From Saussurea involucrata (taxonomy: Eukaryota; Streptophyta; Magnoliopsida; Asterales; Asteraceae): a DNA stretch of 64,000 nucleotides. The DNA is taken from contig CM066317.1 of NCBI GenBank assembly GCA_033807775.1, positions 32,863,870 through 32,927,869 on the forward strand, given 5' to 3'. The notes beneath the pieces are model-generated. The model was given only the letters and a program-made list of their open reading frames with translations, was not told the origin of the DNA and made no database searches. Position 1 is the first letter of the stretch; each line of letters starts with the position of its first letter. Both the position numbers and the translations under genes were made by a program. Positions 10,615-22,056 of the stretch are shown here, piece by piece.

Positions 10615-10740
10615 AATGTCCTTTGTATTGAGTACATAAGTACAAAGAATATGCTAGCGGATCCAATGACCAAAGGTCTTCCTCCTAATGTCTTCGTAGG
10701 ACACGTGTCGAAGATGGGGCTTACAAAAGACTTAATTTAA
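10615..10740 (+). pseudogene. detached RNase H C-terminal tail of element A
   Basis: In frame with the pol frame just upstream and open from the premature TAA to the next stop at 10738-10740. It includes the family-typical EYISTKNMLADPMTKGLP block. Its conservation supports a recent nonsense mutation rather than a natural end of pol. Confidence 0.8.
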
Positions 10741-11059
10741 TAGCATGTTGTACTTATTGGTCATTATTATTATCTTAATAAATTTTCCTCTATATTCAGA
10801 TTTTGTTTGTCCATTAGTTACGCTTTGAGCTCATAATGGTGTATGGACATTATTATAACGAAATTTGTCTTAGTCAATTGATCATTGCTTATTCAGTTTT
10901 AAATTTGAGTCATAGTTTGACTAGTGGGGGTCCTGAGTTGATATTCTTCTCTACGGCTGTACTTATTAGCTATGATTTCAGTTTAAAACAAAATGAGTAT
11001 TATCCCGGCCGGACTTATTGGTACTCATAGATAAAAGATCGCTTGGTCAAGTGGGAGAA
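10741..11059 (+). other. 3' untranslated region and polypurine tract of element A
   Basis: Non-coding DNA between pol and the 3' LTR. The last bases, AAGTGGGAGAA at about 11050-11059, are the polypurine tract that primes plus-strand DNA. A small frame at 10836-11030 lacks any recognisable similarity and I do not call it. Confidence 0.8.
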
Positions 11060-11511
11060 TGTTGGAACCACCTTAAAAGTGACCGTCACTGATCGTTTAT
11101 CATTCCTGATGTGATAATTGACAATAACTGAAATCCCTATGTCTGGTAAATATATGATGGGCGTATTTACTATTATTGACATACTATAGGGTTTCCCATT
11201 AGGTGATTGGAACTATGGGGAATTATACTGCACACAATAAACACCAAGGGTTAAAAGTGTAAATACTCTTATTATAAATAGAGTACCCTAATCATACATT
11301 TAACCCTAATGACATATTACTAATAAACAGCTGTGTGCCTCCCCACGATCGACTATCGATCATCATCCCATCATAATACGATCACCTCGTTCTGGGAACC
11401 CGTTAATCGATGGCAAACATGTTTAATGCTTTCACCGGATCCTCAGGATCATCAGGTTTGATTTCTTGTCATCTTATTATCTATCAAATACAAATCATGA
11501 TTATTCCAACA
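11060..11511 (+). repeat. 3' LTR of element A
   Basis: 452 bp, 99.3% like the 5' LTR, followed by the target duplication TTTCA at 11512-11516. The ATG and donor of the putative gag exon are present here too (ATG at 11410). Read-through of this LTR could therefore in principle splice into downstream DNA. Confidence 0.95.
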
Positions 11512-11516
11512 TTTCA

Positions 11517-11827
11517 CATACTTTTTTATACCTTTTCTTTTATTTTAAAGAATTGTTTGAAATAAAGATTCTCAAAATCTTCATTTTTTATAATATGAAC
11601 AATTAGTTTGATAATTAAATAATTGTAGATGGTTTTAAAATGTAGGTATCTTAATTTTAAAAATAAAAATGTAATTTTGTTTAGTTTTAGTGATTAGAAA
11701 ATTAGCCTCGAACTTTCTAATACACGACTTCACACCCTCAGCTATTGCATTAACGACTTGTATTTAGAAACTACGTTTGAATTTTTTTAGATTACAAGGA
11801 TAAAGTAAAAATAAATTGATGAGTTAA
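11517..11827. other. AT-rich spacer
   Basis: No gene, repeat or regulatory structure that I can support; it separates element A from the inverted-repeat element cluster. Confidence 0.5.
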
Positions 11828-11836
11828 TTGTTATTA

Positions 11837-13169
11837 GAGTAAATTACACTTTTGGTCCTTGTGGTTGTCACCTACTATTAAGAGTAGTCCTTATTTCAAA
11901 GTAATTACAATTATAGTCATTGTGGTCTCCGATCCATTTCAATGTTAGTCCTTATTGAATTTAATTCGTTTATGTGCTGTTAAATGCTAACACCGTCCAG
12001 GGACAAAATGGTCCAACTTAACCTACTGACTTCTCCCATCCATTTGTTTTTTAATAACCACCACAGTCATCTTTTTCGTCAAGAACAAAAACAGAAACAA
12101 GATCCAAAAGTCAAATCCAATGAAACTAAACTGAACCTAAAACCTATCTCCAAATCCCATAAAACAAAACCAAAAACCAAACCTAACTTTAGATCCCTTG
12201 AGTAGTGAGGTTACTGTGTGTAGTTTAAGAACACTCTCTAGAGTCTGGAGGACGAGAGGGAGCCATAAAAAGACGGGGATGATCGATGAGAGTGTGCGTG
12301 TGTTCGAATCAAAACCCAACACTACAAAAACTAGAACGAATGAAGATGTATATACAAAAAAAGGTATAAACATGACGCAACAATCAACCACCCATTGTTA
12401 CTATAGATGATCACAAGAAATCGTTCAAAACCCAGGGACGAACTAGAGATGAATCAGGTTAACATTCCAACATTTGTCACCTTGATTGGAACCAATTACC
12501 CAGATGAAACCTACCAGTGGCGACTTTCTCAGATCGAGGGTTTACGGTGGTAACAGGTAGGGGTTTACTTGTCTTTACAGTGGTGGAAAGTTACTATTTA
12601 CGGGAGGAAACCAAAAACCAAAGCAGATATTTTCTCGAGACGCCGTCCGAAAAGCGGCGTTCTCTCTGCTCAAATGGTAAAAGAAGTAAATCTTCGATCA
12701 GAAAAATCCAATTTTCGGCGACGTTGCTTGGTGCTCTCCCACGCCGATTTGTAGTTATCTTCATCGCCAAAAACCATTCCTACGCCATTTTCAACTAGTA
12801 AAACTGGATACGCAACACACATTAACCAACTTGAAGATTTCTCAACAGAGGCTTCCTGATTCGTCGGAGCAGGATCGTCATCTTCTAGGTTTTTTTTTAA
12901 TTTTACTTGCAAATATTTTTTGCCAAATTTTGCTATAACATTGTCGTCTTTTTCGTTAAATTACAAGCCAGATCTTCTAGGGGAAGGTATTCTACAGCAA
13001 GAAGAAAAAGATTCCGGGGCCACTGGAATTAAGGCGGGATGGAGATTGGAAACAGGAGATTGAGAAGGAGTTTTGTAGTTCTTTATTGTGGTGAAAGTTG
13101 GTTTCTTCCCTTCCTTTGGATGTTGTTCCTCTTCAAAGGAAACCACATGACCAAAAGTGTAATTTACTC
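11837..13169. mobile_element. Mutator-like TIR element with 9-bp duplication
   Basis: The left end GAGTAAATTACACTTTTGGT and the right end ACCAAAAGTGTAATTTACTC are inverted repeats. They are flanked by TTGTTATTA (11828-11836) and TTATTATTA (13170-13178), an 8/9 match of the 9-bp size expected for Mutator-type insertion. The 1.33-kb interior holds no recognisable transposase. Small frames near 11984-12400 and 12517-12800 look like chance or captured fragments. Non-autonomous. Confidence 0.7.
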
Positions 13170-13193
13170 TTATTATTACAATAATTTCTTCAA

Positions 13194-15047
13194 GAGTAAA
13201 GTGCAATTTTGGTCCCTATGATATGTTGTTTTTCTCACCTTTGGTCTCCTCCAACAGACAACAGAGGGATCTGACCTGACCACAGTCAATCAGTCTATTG
13301 TACTGGTTCTATGAGGAAATCTACCCTGGTCATCATTCCTGGCCAGCTGGTGCTTTTTTGTGTGTTAGCCAGGTGAAAGTTGCTTTACTATAAATAGATT
13401 AGTTAAAAGGTATTAAGGAACTACTAAAACCGCTCTTCCTGTTTTTGGGCTATAAGACTCTTAGCTTCCAGCGAGCTACGTGCATAAGCTTTTTTCTACA
13501 AAAAACGATTGATTCCTCCCCTTGCCTTACAAAATAAGATGTGAAGTATCTTCTCGATTCCTCTCCCGGAAAAAGTGGTCTGTCAACTGAACTTGCCTTG
13601 TTGTGATAGGGGTACTCGCTGTAAATATTTATTGCAAAAAAACCCTATGGTATGCAAAAGTGTTCGATTTTGGTCCCTAAGACTAACACCCGTTAATTGC
13701 AGCTGTTAAATGCCCCCATGTGCCTTACACATGAGAGTATATATGTCCTTTTACAAACACCAGACCATAGGGACCAAAATTGCAATTTACTTTTTTGTTT
13801 TATACTATTTATTTAAATTATAATAATTATATTACATAATTAATAAATAAATATTACATGATTTAAAAATAACATATTAGTAAAATGACAAAATTTTAAT
13901 TAAGTAATAATTTGTTTACGTGTCGCCAACCAAAACTAATAAATTTGTTACTCTAAAATAGTTAATTAATAATTTGTTTAATCTCAAGTAATATTAATTA
14001 ATTACTTGCAAATTTATTATATTATAGTTTAAATTTTTGTTTTTATTGAATTTCACTTTTAATATAAAGTATATTATTAAATAAAAATATTATAAGAACA
14101 TGAAGTTTTTGATAAGAATTCTGTTATAAATATTTGAGAAAGAAGATCAACAATAAAAACACAGAAAATCGGTTGGAGATCCCTTATATAATATTTTTAT
14201 TAGATGGTTAATGTTGTAATCTCAAAAATATAAAGATTGATGAAATTAAATGTGATTATTTCAAAAGATTCGAATTTTTTCTTCACTTTATTTTTATTTT
14301 TTTGAATAATCTGTTGAAGTTATTTCAAAGGGTTTTTGGTCGCTTCTTTCTTCTAAAACAACCCTAACAAAATTCACATGCTTTAATTTATTTAAAAAAT
14401 CTAAAAGAAACTCGAGTTCAATAAGATGTAAATTTAGTTATGATTACTCTTTTTAAAGGCAATTTCATAAATCCTTTTAATATGCGCTAGATTTTTTATA
14501 TTATATATGTTATCTTATATATAAATAATCAAAATTGCATATATATATAAATAAATAAAATTCAATTTGGTCATTGGTACACAATTTTGATTATTTATAT
14601 AAATATGCAATTTTGGATTATTTTAGAGTAAACAAATTATTAATTAATTATTTAAGAGTAACAAATTTATGAGTTTTAGTTGACAAAACGTAAACAAATT
14701 ATTACTTAATTAAAAATTTTCATTTAATTAAATATGTTATTTTTTAAATCATGTGATATTTATTTATTTATTATATAATATAATTATTGTATTTTAAATA
14801 AATAGTATAATAAAAAAAGTAAATTGCAATTTTGGTCCCTGTAGTCTGGTGTTTGTAAAAGGACATATATGCCCTCATGTGCAAGTCACATGGGGGGTTT
14901 TAACGGAGTCAACTTAACAGTGTTACTTTTCAGGGACCAAAACCGAACACTTTTGCATACCACAGGGTTTTTCTTGCAATAAAAATTTTATGGAGACCAA
15001 AAGTGAGAAAAACAACATACCACAGGGACCAAAAGTGCACTTTACTC
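13194..15047. mobile_element. Mutator-like long-TIR element, perfect 9-bp duplication
   Basis: Ends GAGTAAAGTGCA..TTTTGGTCCC and GGGACCAAAAGTGCACTTTA are inverted. TTTCTTCAA is repeated exactly on both sides (13185-13193, 15048-15056). The inverted arms extend several hundred bases (about 13620-14000 against 14600-15010, including CGTAAACAAATTATTACTTA and AATCATGT), leaving only a short AT-rich centre. No transposase. A related but shorter copy lies at 20224-21337. Confidence 0.75.
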
Positions 15048-15079
15048 TTTCTTCAATATAAAGAATTAAAAGTTAAAAG

Positions 15080-15564
15080 GAGTAAATTACATGAATGGTC
15101 CATGTGGTTAGGTCCAAATCTGGATTTGGTCCCTATTTTGAAATAAGTACACCAGGCGTCCCTGTCCCTGTGGTTGTCATTTTGTTTCACGTCGGGTCCC
15201 TGACGCAAACTCCGTTAAATTCCATCCGTTAACTTAGGGGTAAAATGGTCATTTTACCCCTGTCTTCATCGGTCACCTTCTCCGACCACATCGCCGCCAT
15301 CCACCTTCTCCGACGAACTACACCCCCACCCATTTCTCCCCTTCTTCCTTGTTTCACTATTTTGACTAATTGACCAACAAATTTATATATATATATATAT
15401 ATACACACACACAGACCCATATATATACACACACAGATGAAAGACACATCGTGTGCTTTGCTCGTTTTTCCCCCCGGTGATCGGAGTTACTAGTCGGACG
15501 TTTTTTTTCCGGTGATCGAAGTTGTGGGAGAGATGAGAGAGGAGGTTGCAGGTTTGTATATATG

Positions 15565-15595
<31 letters not shown>

Positions 15596-15869
15596 GTAGG
15601 TGTGTTAAAGAGAGAAAGGGGGTCACAGAAATGGAGGTGTTGAGAGATCTAGCAGTGAAGAGTGGGAGGGGTGGCCGGAGAAGGTGACCGGTGAAGACAG
15701 GGGTAAAATGACCGTTTTTGAGTCAACGAACTTATTTTAACGGAGTTAGTGTCAGGGACCCGACGTGAAACAAAATGACAACCACAGGGACGCCTGGTGT
15801 ACTTATTTCAAAATAGGGACCAAATCCAGATTTGGACCTAACCACAGGGACCATTCTTGTAATTTACTC
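15080..15869. mobile_element. Mutator-like element with ~200-bp TIRs
   Basis: About 15080-15290 and 15665-15869 are inverted copies. Shared blocks are GGACCTAACCACAGGGACC at the ends, CCCGACGTGAAACAAAATGA and GACAGGGGTAAAATGACC. The flanks share AGTTAAA but not a clean 9-mer. The core contains a purine/pyrimidine-biased stretch and TA/CA microsatellites, with no transposase frame. Confidence 0.7.
15385..15600. repeat. TA/CA microsatellites within the TIR element
   Basis: (TA)n followed by (CA)n at about 15383-15437, and a second TATG/(TA)n block at about 15557-15600. The small frames crossing them encode Tyr-Ile/Val-Cys repeats and are artefacts. Confidence 0.85.
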
Positions 15870-15877
15870 AAGTTAAA

Positions 15878-16108
15878 GAGTAAATTACATGAATGGTCCC
15901 TGTGTTATAGTGGTTTTTAACACTCCGAGTCCCTAAAATGAAATAAATATGAATTTCATCCTCGTGGTATGCATTTTATAACTCCTTGGGTCCCTGACTT
16001 CTAACTCCGTTAACTTTTTCTGTTAAGTATGTCAACTAAAGGGGTATTTTAGTCATTTTATTTAAGATTAAAAACAACAGGGACCAAACATGTAATTTAC
16101 TCTATTAT

Positions 16109-16146
<38 letters not shown>

Positions 16147-16523
16147 CATATATATATAGAGAGAGAGATAATAAATTGTAACCGCTAAATGTGTGTAACC
16201 CGTTGATTTCATAGGTTTTTTTGTTGAATTTTTTTGATCAAATTGATTATTTTGATGAAAGTAGTTCATATCATTCATTTCTTGATGAATTTTTTTATGA
16301 AATTTGTAGTTTCATAGGTGAAAACGAAAATATATGAAAAGTTTCATAAAAATGAAAAAAACCTATGAAACTACAAATTTCATAAAAAAATTTCATCAAG
16401 AAATGAATGATATGAAACAATTTCATCAAAATAAACAATTCCATAAAAAAATTCATCAAAAAAACCTATGAAATCGACGGGTTACGCGGGTTACACACAT
16501 TTAGCGGTTACAATTTAGTAGGA

Positions 16524-16567
<44 letters not shown>

Positions 16568-17789
16568 GACACGCACACGAACATTCCCCTTTTATCACCG
16601 GCGAATACAAACCACCACCAACGGTTCATCATCCACCGCCGCCACCGACCACCGCTAACCAGTCCATGTCTCCCTTTGTCTTCTTCTTCCCTTCTACACC
16701 ACCATCTTCCCTTGTCGATCTGCACAAATGAATACCCAAATCTGAAACCTCTTATTCTACTCGATCCTTCTACAATCGGTTGCCGTTTCGATTACTGCAC
16801 ATCAGTGTACTAGAAAATGCAAATGAGCTAACCCACCGTTCTCCACCAGTTTTGAACAACCCAAATCACCGATTTTGACACCACCGCTGCAAACCGACAC
16901 ATTCTGGCATCCCTCTAGACAGTGACCAAAAATGATTTGGCAGCAGTTGCTTAATAGAAATTTTTTGGCTGCAACTTTTGTTTATTTTTCTGCCAATGGC
17001 CTTTGGCCAAATTGGCTATTCTTTAGCTGCTTTTGCCTGCACCCCTTATTCCAACAATTTAGATCTTCTACTAATTTGTTTCAGCTCTTGGGCCATCTTC
17101 TGGTTTTTTCCATTTGGCAGATTGTGGTCCACATCAGATTTCGACTGAATCAATTTTGGTTTTATGGAAGTTTTGATCTTAATCACTTTGGAGTGCATCA
17201 ACATCATCTTATTCAGATCAGACTTTAGCTGCTTCAATGTCTCAAATTTAATTCTTTTCAGATTTGGTTTTTTGTTTGCTACAACTTGTGTGCTATGGAG
17301 CTGGTTTTCCATGTGATCAATGCAATATTTCAACAGCGAGTTAAAGGGATTTCTTGCCAGAATAGATTTCAAGGAAGGAGAATTGGAAATCATAATTCTG
17401 TGGAGGATTGCATAATTGCTTTCAATTTCAGTAGTGGTGGTGGTGGTGGTGCAACAAATCAGAATTGTTGCCGGAAGTTCTTAAAAAATGGAAGGGAGGA
17501 GGGAAGGGAGGAGGGGAGGAAAGAGGGACATGTGGCAATACCTTATTGGTTTTGGTTTTTTAGTTTATATTTTTAATGTAAAATGAGGAACATACATAAA
17601 ATGACCAAACTACCCATCATGTGCCTTGCACATGGCCTCTTTAACGGAGCAAATTTGGACGGAGTTAGTTTTAGGGACTCAACAGGATATAAAATGCATA
17701 CCACGAGGATGAATTCCATAATTATTTCATTTTAGGGACTCAGAGTGCTAAAACCACTATAACACAGGGACCATTCATGTAATTTACTC
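15878..17789. mobile_element. Mutator-like element carrying a nested fold-back element
   Basis: The left end (GAGTAAATTACATGAATGGT, then CCCTGTGTTATAGTGG) and the right end (CCACTATAACACAGGGACC, then ATTCATGTAATTTACTC) form inverted repeats of about 130-150 bp. AAGTTAAA flanks both sides (15870-15877 and 17791-17798). A further inward TIR-like end at about 16078-16101 suggests an older 225-bp MITE or internal repeat. The interior (16560-17580) has small frames on both strands but none I recognise. Confidence 0.65.
16174..16516. mobile_element. 343-bp fold-back (hairpin) element in GA/TA microsatellite
   Basis: AATTGTAACCGCTAAATGTG at the left mirrors CACATTTAGCGGTTACAATT at the right, and pairing continues almost to the centre near 16345. 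CAAGAAATGAATGATATGAA mirrors TTCATATCATTCATTTCTTG, and CCTATGAAACTACAAATTTC mirrors GAAATTTGTAGTTTCATAGG. Even the flanking GAGAGA/TCTCTC runs are inverted. RNA from it would be one long duplex. No coding. Confidence 0.8.
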
Positions 17790-18018
17790 AAAGTTAAAAT
17801 TTTCTGTCAATCACGTGCTCAATAATGTTGTGTTACGTAATCCACGAAGAAAAAGAAAAGAAAAGAAAAGAAAAGAAATAGATGGAAAAGAAAGGGAGGA
17901 AAAAGAAAGGAAAATAATTTTTTTCATTTCTGTTCTTGAAAGAGAAGGAAAATGAAGGAAAAAAATCATGAGGAGAGAAAGGAAATGAAAGATGTCATTT
18001 TTACTAGTATACGCTTAA
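17790..18018. other. purine-rich (AAAAG)n tract
   Basis: Non-coding. GAAAAGAAAAGAAAAG repeats around 17850-17900 and further A/G-biased sequence to about 17990. Matching pyrimidine-rich inverted material lies beyond the solo LTR at about 19795-19980 (TTTTCTTTCCTCC, CTTTCGTTTCGTTTCC). The solo LTR therefore seems to have inserted into an older inverted-repeat element. Confidence 0.5.
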
Positions 18019-18023
18019 AATAT

Positions 18024-19729
18024 TGTAACAACCCAAATTCTTGTGGATTTTAGAGTTTGGTGGTCAAAGTGAAATATAAAGAAAGTATTCTTGAGGGGCT
18101 TAAGTGTCAATTGGTGAAAGAGGTGTAGGGCACAAATCCCTAGGGCAGCCCTCAATATCACAAATCAGTATTTTGTTGGTCTTGGTGTTGGCGGCTAAGG
18201 AAGAAGGAAAGAGAGAAAGAAGAGTTTGAGGAGAAATCAAGGGAAAAGAGGAGTCAAGCTAGAATCTGCAAGGTAATGCATTCTAATTCGTTCTTCTGAT
18301 TAGGGTAGTGTTTCTCCTTCTCTTTATTATGAATTCTTAAGGTTGATGTTGATGATTACTTGAGTTTTCACCATATTTCCTTGAAAATGAGTTTTATGGG
18401 TTTTGTCTTAATGAATAGATTTTAAGGGATTAAAGTTGGATTAATTGGGTGTTTGGGGTTGGTGGATGAACCCTTGAGGTTATCTGATTAAACTAATGGC
18501 TAAAATCGGGTTAGTGAGCACTTTTAAGAAGTTTGAGTTCGAACAGCCGCAGTGTCCGGACACTGATGTTCAGTGGTGTCCGGACGTGTTTGCAAGTGTC
18601 CGGGTGAGCACCCCATGAGGATGTCCGGGTGTTTATGAGTATCCGGGTGACCGAGGTCTCCGGATAGGTTTATTGTCCGGAAAGTTGTTACGTCCGGAAA
18701 ATAGGTGTATCCGGACAATAGGTGTATCCGGACAATAGATGTATCCGGAAAATAGATGTATCCGGACAATAGCTGTGTCCGGATTGAGTTCTCCGGACAG
18801 AAGGGTGAAATGTTTATCTGATGTGAATCTGTTGCCTTAGGTGTTCGTTTGGGTTAGGTTGGACGTATTTAAGAAGAGCGTTGTACGTCAAGCAAGGTGA
18901 GTTCCCTAAACCTTTTACGACTTAAAGTGTTACATGATTTTGACTGATTATGGTTTCATTTACGAGCATGAAATGTTTATAACCGTTACGCATGTTTTCC
19001 GTGAAATACCTATTTTACTTGAGAAAATGTATTTTACTTGAGAAAAATGTATTGTACTTGATGAACTGAGAATGACGACTTACTAAGGTTTTACAGGTGC
19101 AAGTTTTATGAAATGAATGACGTGCTATGTGGAGTCGGTCTACACTGTAGGATCATAGATAGATCCTCAGGGTCTGATGATCCCTTGGATGTTTATGACA
19201 GACTGGTAGGTTGGAATCCGTTTCATCCTATTTCGAGTAGAAAAGGGGGTCTGCGTAAGCTCCGGGAAGGGGAGTTTGCGTAGGCTCCGGTTGAGGGCGA
19301 GAGGGTAGCCATTGGGCCCCGATCGTGGAATGTTTATGTGATCCTATATACAGTGTAGTACCATGCCTGATGTTATGTTAAGATTTACGATGATATTCTT
19401 ACAAACGATTTTATACTGTGTACATGTTTTCGGAGGGAATTCACTAGACCTTTTGGTCTAACCCTCGCTTTTCAAAACTAAACCATTTTCAGGTAAGCGT
19501 ACTATGGGTTCTTCAAGTAAGAACTAGGTGGAGACAAGAAAGGTGTGGAGCTCTTAGCGACTCCAAGATTTTGAATGATGACTATAGATAGAATCTCGGC
19601 TGTGGACGTAGAGTCTTCCGCTGTAAATTTTACTTAGATCACTCTTTTGATGATGTAAAGACAAGATATTTATGTAATGTGAATGCTTATTTTCTAGATG
19701 AATGCATGTTATGTTTTTGGGACGTTACA
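18024..19729 (+). mobile_element. solo LTR of a Gypsy-type retrotransposon
   Basis: 1706 bp beginning TGTAACAACCCAAATTC and ending GGGACGTTACA. It is flanked by a perfect AATAT duplication (18019-18023, 19730-19734), with no internal domain. The TGTAAC...GTTACA ends and phrases such as CCTTTTGGTCTAACCC are typical of plant Ty3/Gypsy LTRs. It is best explained by unequal recombination between the two LTRs of one insertion. Orientation follows the TGTAAC end. Confidence 0.85.
18553..18800 (+). repeat. TCCGG(A/G) repeat array in solo LTR
   Basis: About 14 occurrences of TCCGG(A/G) in 250 bp. They become a regular unit toward the right (TGTATCCGGACAATAG(A/G)), with a period of about 20 bp. TCCGGA is its own reverse complement and contains CCGG/CpG sites, so the array is a dense methylatable cluster. 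Confidence 0.85.
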
Positions 19730-19734
19730 AATAT

Positions 19735-20223
19735 GTATTTTAAAATCTGGATAATTTTGTAAATTTATTAATTTTTAAATGCTTTTAATTTTTTCTTTTA
19801 ATTTTTTTTCTTTCCTCCCACAGTTGGAAGAAAAGTTTTGAAAGGAAACTTATCATTATTTTTTTTCGTTTTTCTCCTAAAAAAGTTTCGAGAACTTATT
19901 TTTCTTAAAAAACTCCCCTTTCCCTCACTTTCGTTTCGTTTCCTTCATAAAAAGAGTTTCAAGAACACAACGTAAGTCTACTATACCCATCTTTTTATAT
20001 TATGGAGGAAGTTCATATATTAGCCGAATCTTTTTCCTGGTCTTCAAAATAAAAATTATATCTTATATTCTATTTTAAATATTTTAACAGTAATATATTA
20101 TTATAATATCTTATAGATTTAATACTCTAACAAACATTGAAACAAATTTCATATGAAATGATTTATTCCAACAATTGTTTTTATAAAATGATATATCTAA
20201 CAAACCTTATAGAAAAAAGTAAG
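19735..20223. other. AT-rich spacer with pyrimidine-rich stretch
   Basis: No gene. 19795-19980 is T/C-biased and partly inverted relative to 17820-18000. The remainder is AT-rich. Confidence 0.45.
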
Positions 20224-21337
20224 AGGAAACTGCAATTTTGGTCCTTGTGGTATGTTGTTTTTCTCATCTTTGGTTCCTAGAAAATTTTTATTACAAGAAA
20301 AATCCTGTGGTATACGAAGTGCTCAGTTTTGGTACCTGAGGAGTAACACCGTTAAGTTGCCTCCGTTAAACCCTCCATGTGACATTGTGACTTGTACATG
20401 AGGGCATATTTGTCCTTTTACAAACATCCGACCACAGGGACCAAAATTGCAATTTACTTTTTTATTCTTATACCATTTATTTAAATATATAATAATTATA
20501 TTATATAATTAATAAATAAATATCACATGATTTAAAAATAATATATTTAGTAAAACAAAATTTTAATTAAGTAATAATTTGTTTACGTCGCCAACCAAAA
20601 CTAATAAATATGTTACTTTAAAATATTTAATTAATAATTTGTGTACTCTAAAATAACTATTAATTATTTGTTTACTCGCAAAGTAATATTAATTAATTAA
20701 TTTCAATTTTATTGTAAAATAATTTATATTTTTGTTTTTATTAAACTTCACCTTTAATATAAAATAAATTATTTAATAGAAATATTATAAAAACATAAAG
20801 TTTTTGATAAGAATTCTGTTATAAATATTTGAGAAAGATGATCAACAAAGAAAAACACAAAAATGGGTTAGTCGCTCCTTCTTTCTAAAACATCCTAACA
20901 AAATTCACATGCTTTAATTTATTTAAAAAATCTAAAAGAAACTCGAGTTCAATAAGATGTAGATTTAGTTATAATCACTCCTTTTAAAGGTAATTTCAAA
21001 AATCGTTTTAATATGCGCTAGATTTTTTATATTATATATTATATATGTTATATGTTATATTTTATATAAATAATCAAAATTGTATATTGATATAAATAAT
21101 TAAAATTCAGTTTTGTATTTGGTACGCAATTTTGATTATTGATATAAATATGCACATTTGATTATTTTAGAGTAAACAAATTATTAATTAATTATTTAAG
21201 AGTAACAAATTTATTAGTTTTGGTTGAAAAAATGTAAATAATTATTACTTAATTAAAGTTTTATCATTTTATTAAATATGTTATTCTTAAATCATGTGAT
21301 ATTTAATTATTAATTATATAATTAAATTATTATATTT
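20224..21337. mobile_element. second, truncated copy of the 13194-15047 TIR family
   Basis: Collinear with 13194-15047: the same left end (CTGCAATTTTGGTCCTTGTG, then GTATGTTGTTTTTCTCA), the same AT-rich arms and the same centre (AGAATTCTGTTATAAATATTT, then GAGAAAG). It lacks about 170 bp present in the first copy near 14170-14345. It also lacks the right outer terminal repeat, stopping where a different GAGTAAAGTTCAC end begins at 21342. Confidence 0.65.
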
Positions 21338-21341
21338 TAAA

Positions 21342-22056
21342 GAGTAAAGTTCACTTTTGGTCCTTAACGTTTGTTGATTTCAACGGTTTTCGTCCCTAAA
21401 GTTCATTTTTTTGCCAAAAAAACCCTCACGTTTGACAGCTCGCAACAGATTTCGTTCCTTGACTTAATGGCAGTTAATTTTTTCTGCTAAATCCAATTAA
21501 GTGAAGGGTATTTTAGTTATTTTACTTGTTTTTTTTAATTTTCTCGTTTTACCTTAAAATATCAAACTTTTGGACCAATTATGTAATACTCTAATCTATC
21601 CCACTTGATCAAAAATCTCTCTGGCCATGAATTAGACCTCACCTCTGTAGTCCGATCATCTTCTCAGATGAGAAATTTTCTCCGGCCACCTAGAAAAACA
21701 CACACGAAGGATTTGTTCAAATCTTGCTATCTCTCTGTCTCTTCTCGATCTTTCTATCCGAGTCTCTCTTCTCGGTCTATCTGCCTATTCTCGATCTTTC
21801 TATCCCTTCTCGATCTTCGTATCTCAGGTGGAGCTGCCATGAAAGGGAGGAGAAAGAGGTAGGTTTGGTGGTGCAGGTGCTCACATCTGGATCTGCTGGT
21901 GGTGTTCGCTGAATTTTGAAGACGTAACTCGGTGCTTGCAGACATCCAACAGTGGTGCTCGTTTGATTTCCCTCTCCATCCACCATCCTCATGGTTTTCA
22001 TCGAGGCCTAGATCTAGTGGATGAGGTGATAGAGGATGTGTACCGGCCAAATCTCC
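21342..22056. mobile_element. left end of another GGTCC-type TIR element
   Basis: Begins GAGTAAAGTTCACTTTTGGT and continues with 'CCCTCACGTTTGACAGCTCG' and 'CTTAATGGCAGTTAATTTTT', typical of the class. No matching right end is seen before Gypsy LTR F starts at 22057. It was probably split by that insertion, with the partner end outside the window. The several small frames at 21605-22122 are not recognisable. Confidence 0.45.

Larger units (their letters stand above)
5003..11511 (+). mobile_element. Element A: young Ty1/Copia LTR retrotransposon
   Basis: A structurally complete 6.5-kb Copia element. The 452-bp LTRs begin TGTTGG and end CCAACA, with TTTCA duplicated on both sides (4998-5002 and 11512-11516). 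A tRNA-Met-type primer site and a purine tract abut the LTRs. The internal order is gag, protease, integrase, RT, RNase H, as in Ty1/Copia. The LTRs differ at only 3 of 452 positions; at a commonly used plant rate of 1.3e-8 that implies roughly 0.25 million years (inference). The element has one premature stop near the end of pol. It lacks the Sirevirus features of B-D and I do not assign the exact lineage. Confidence 0.95.

Noticed and set aside
15229..16725. Cys/Tyr/Ile-rich minus-strand frames
   Set aside because: Generated by TA/CA/TC microsatellites.
16932..17576. Frames of 96-115 codons on both strands
   Set aside because: Overlapping, no domain, and inside a non-autonomous TIR element; a captured host fragment is possible but not supported.
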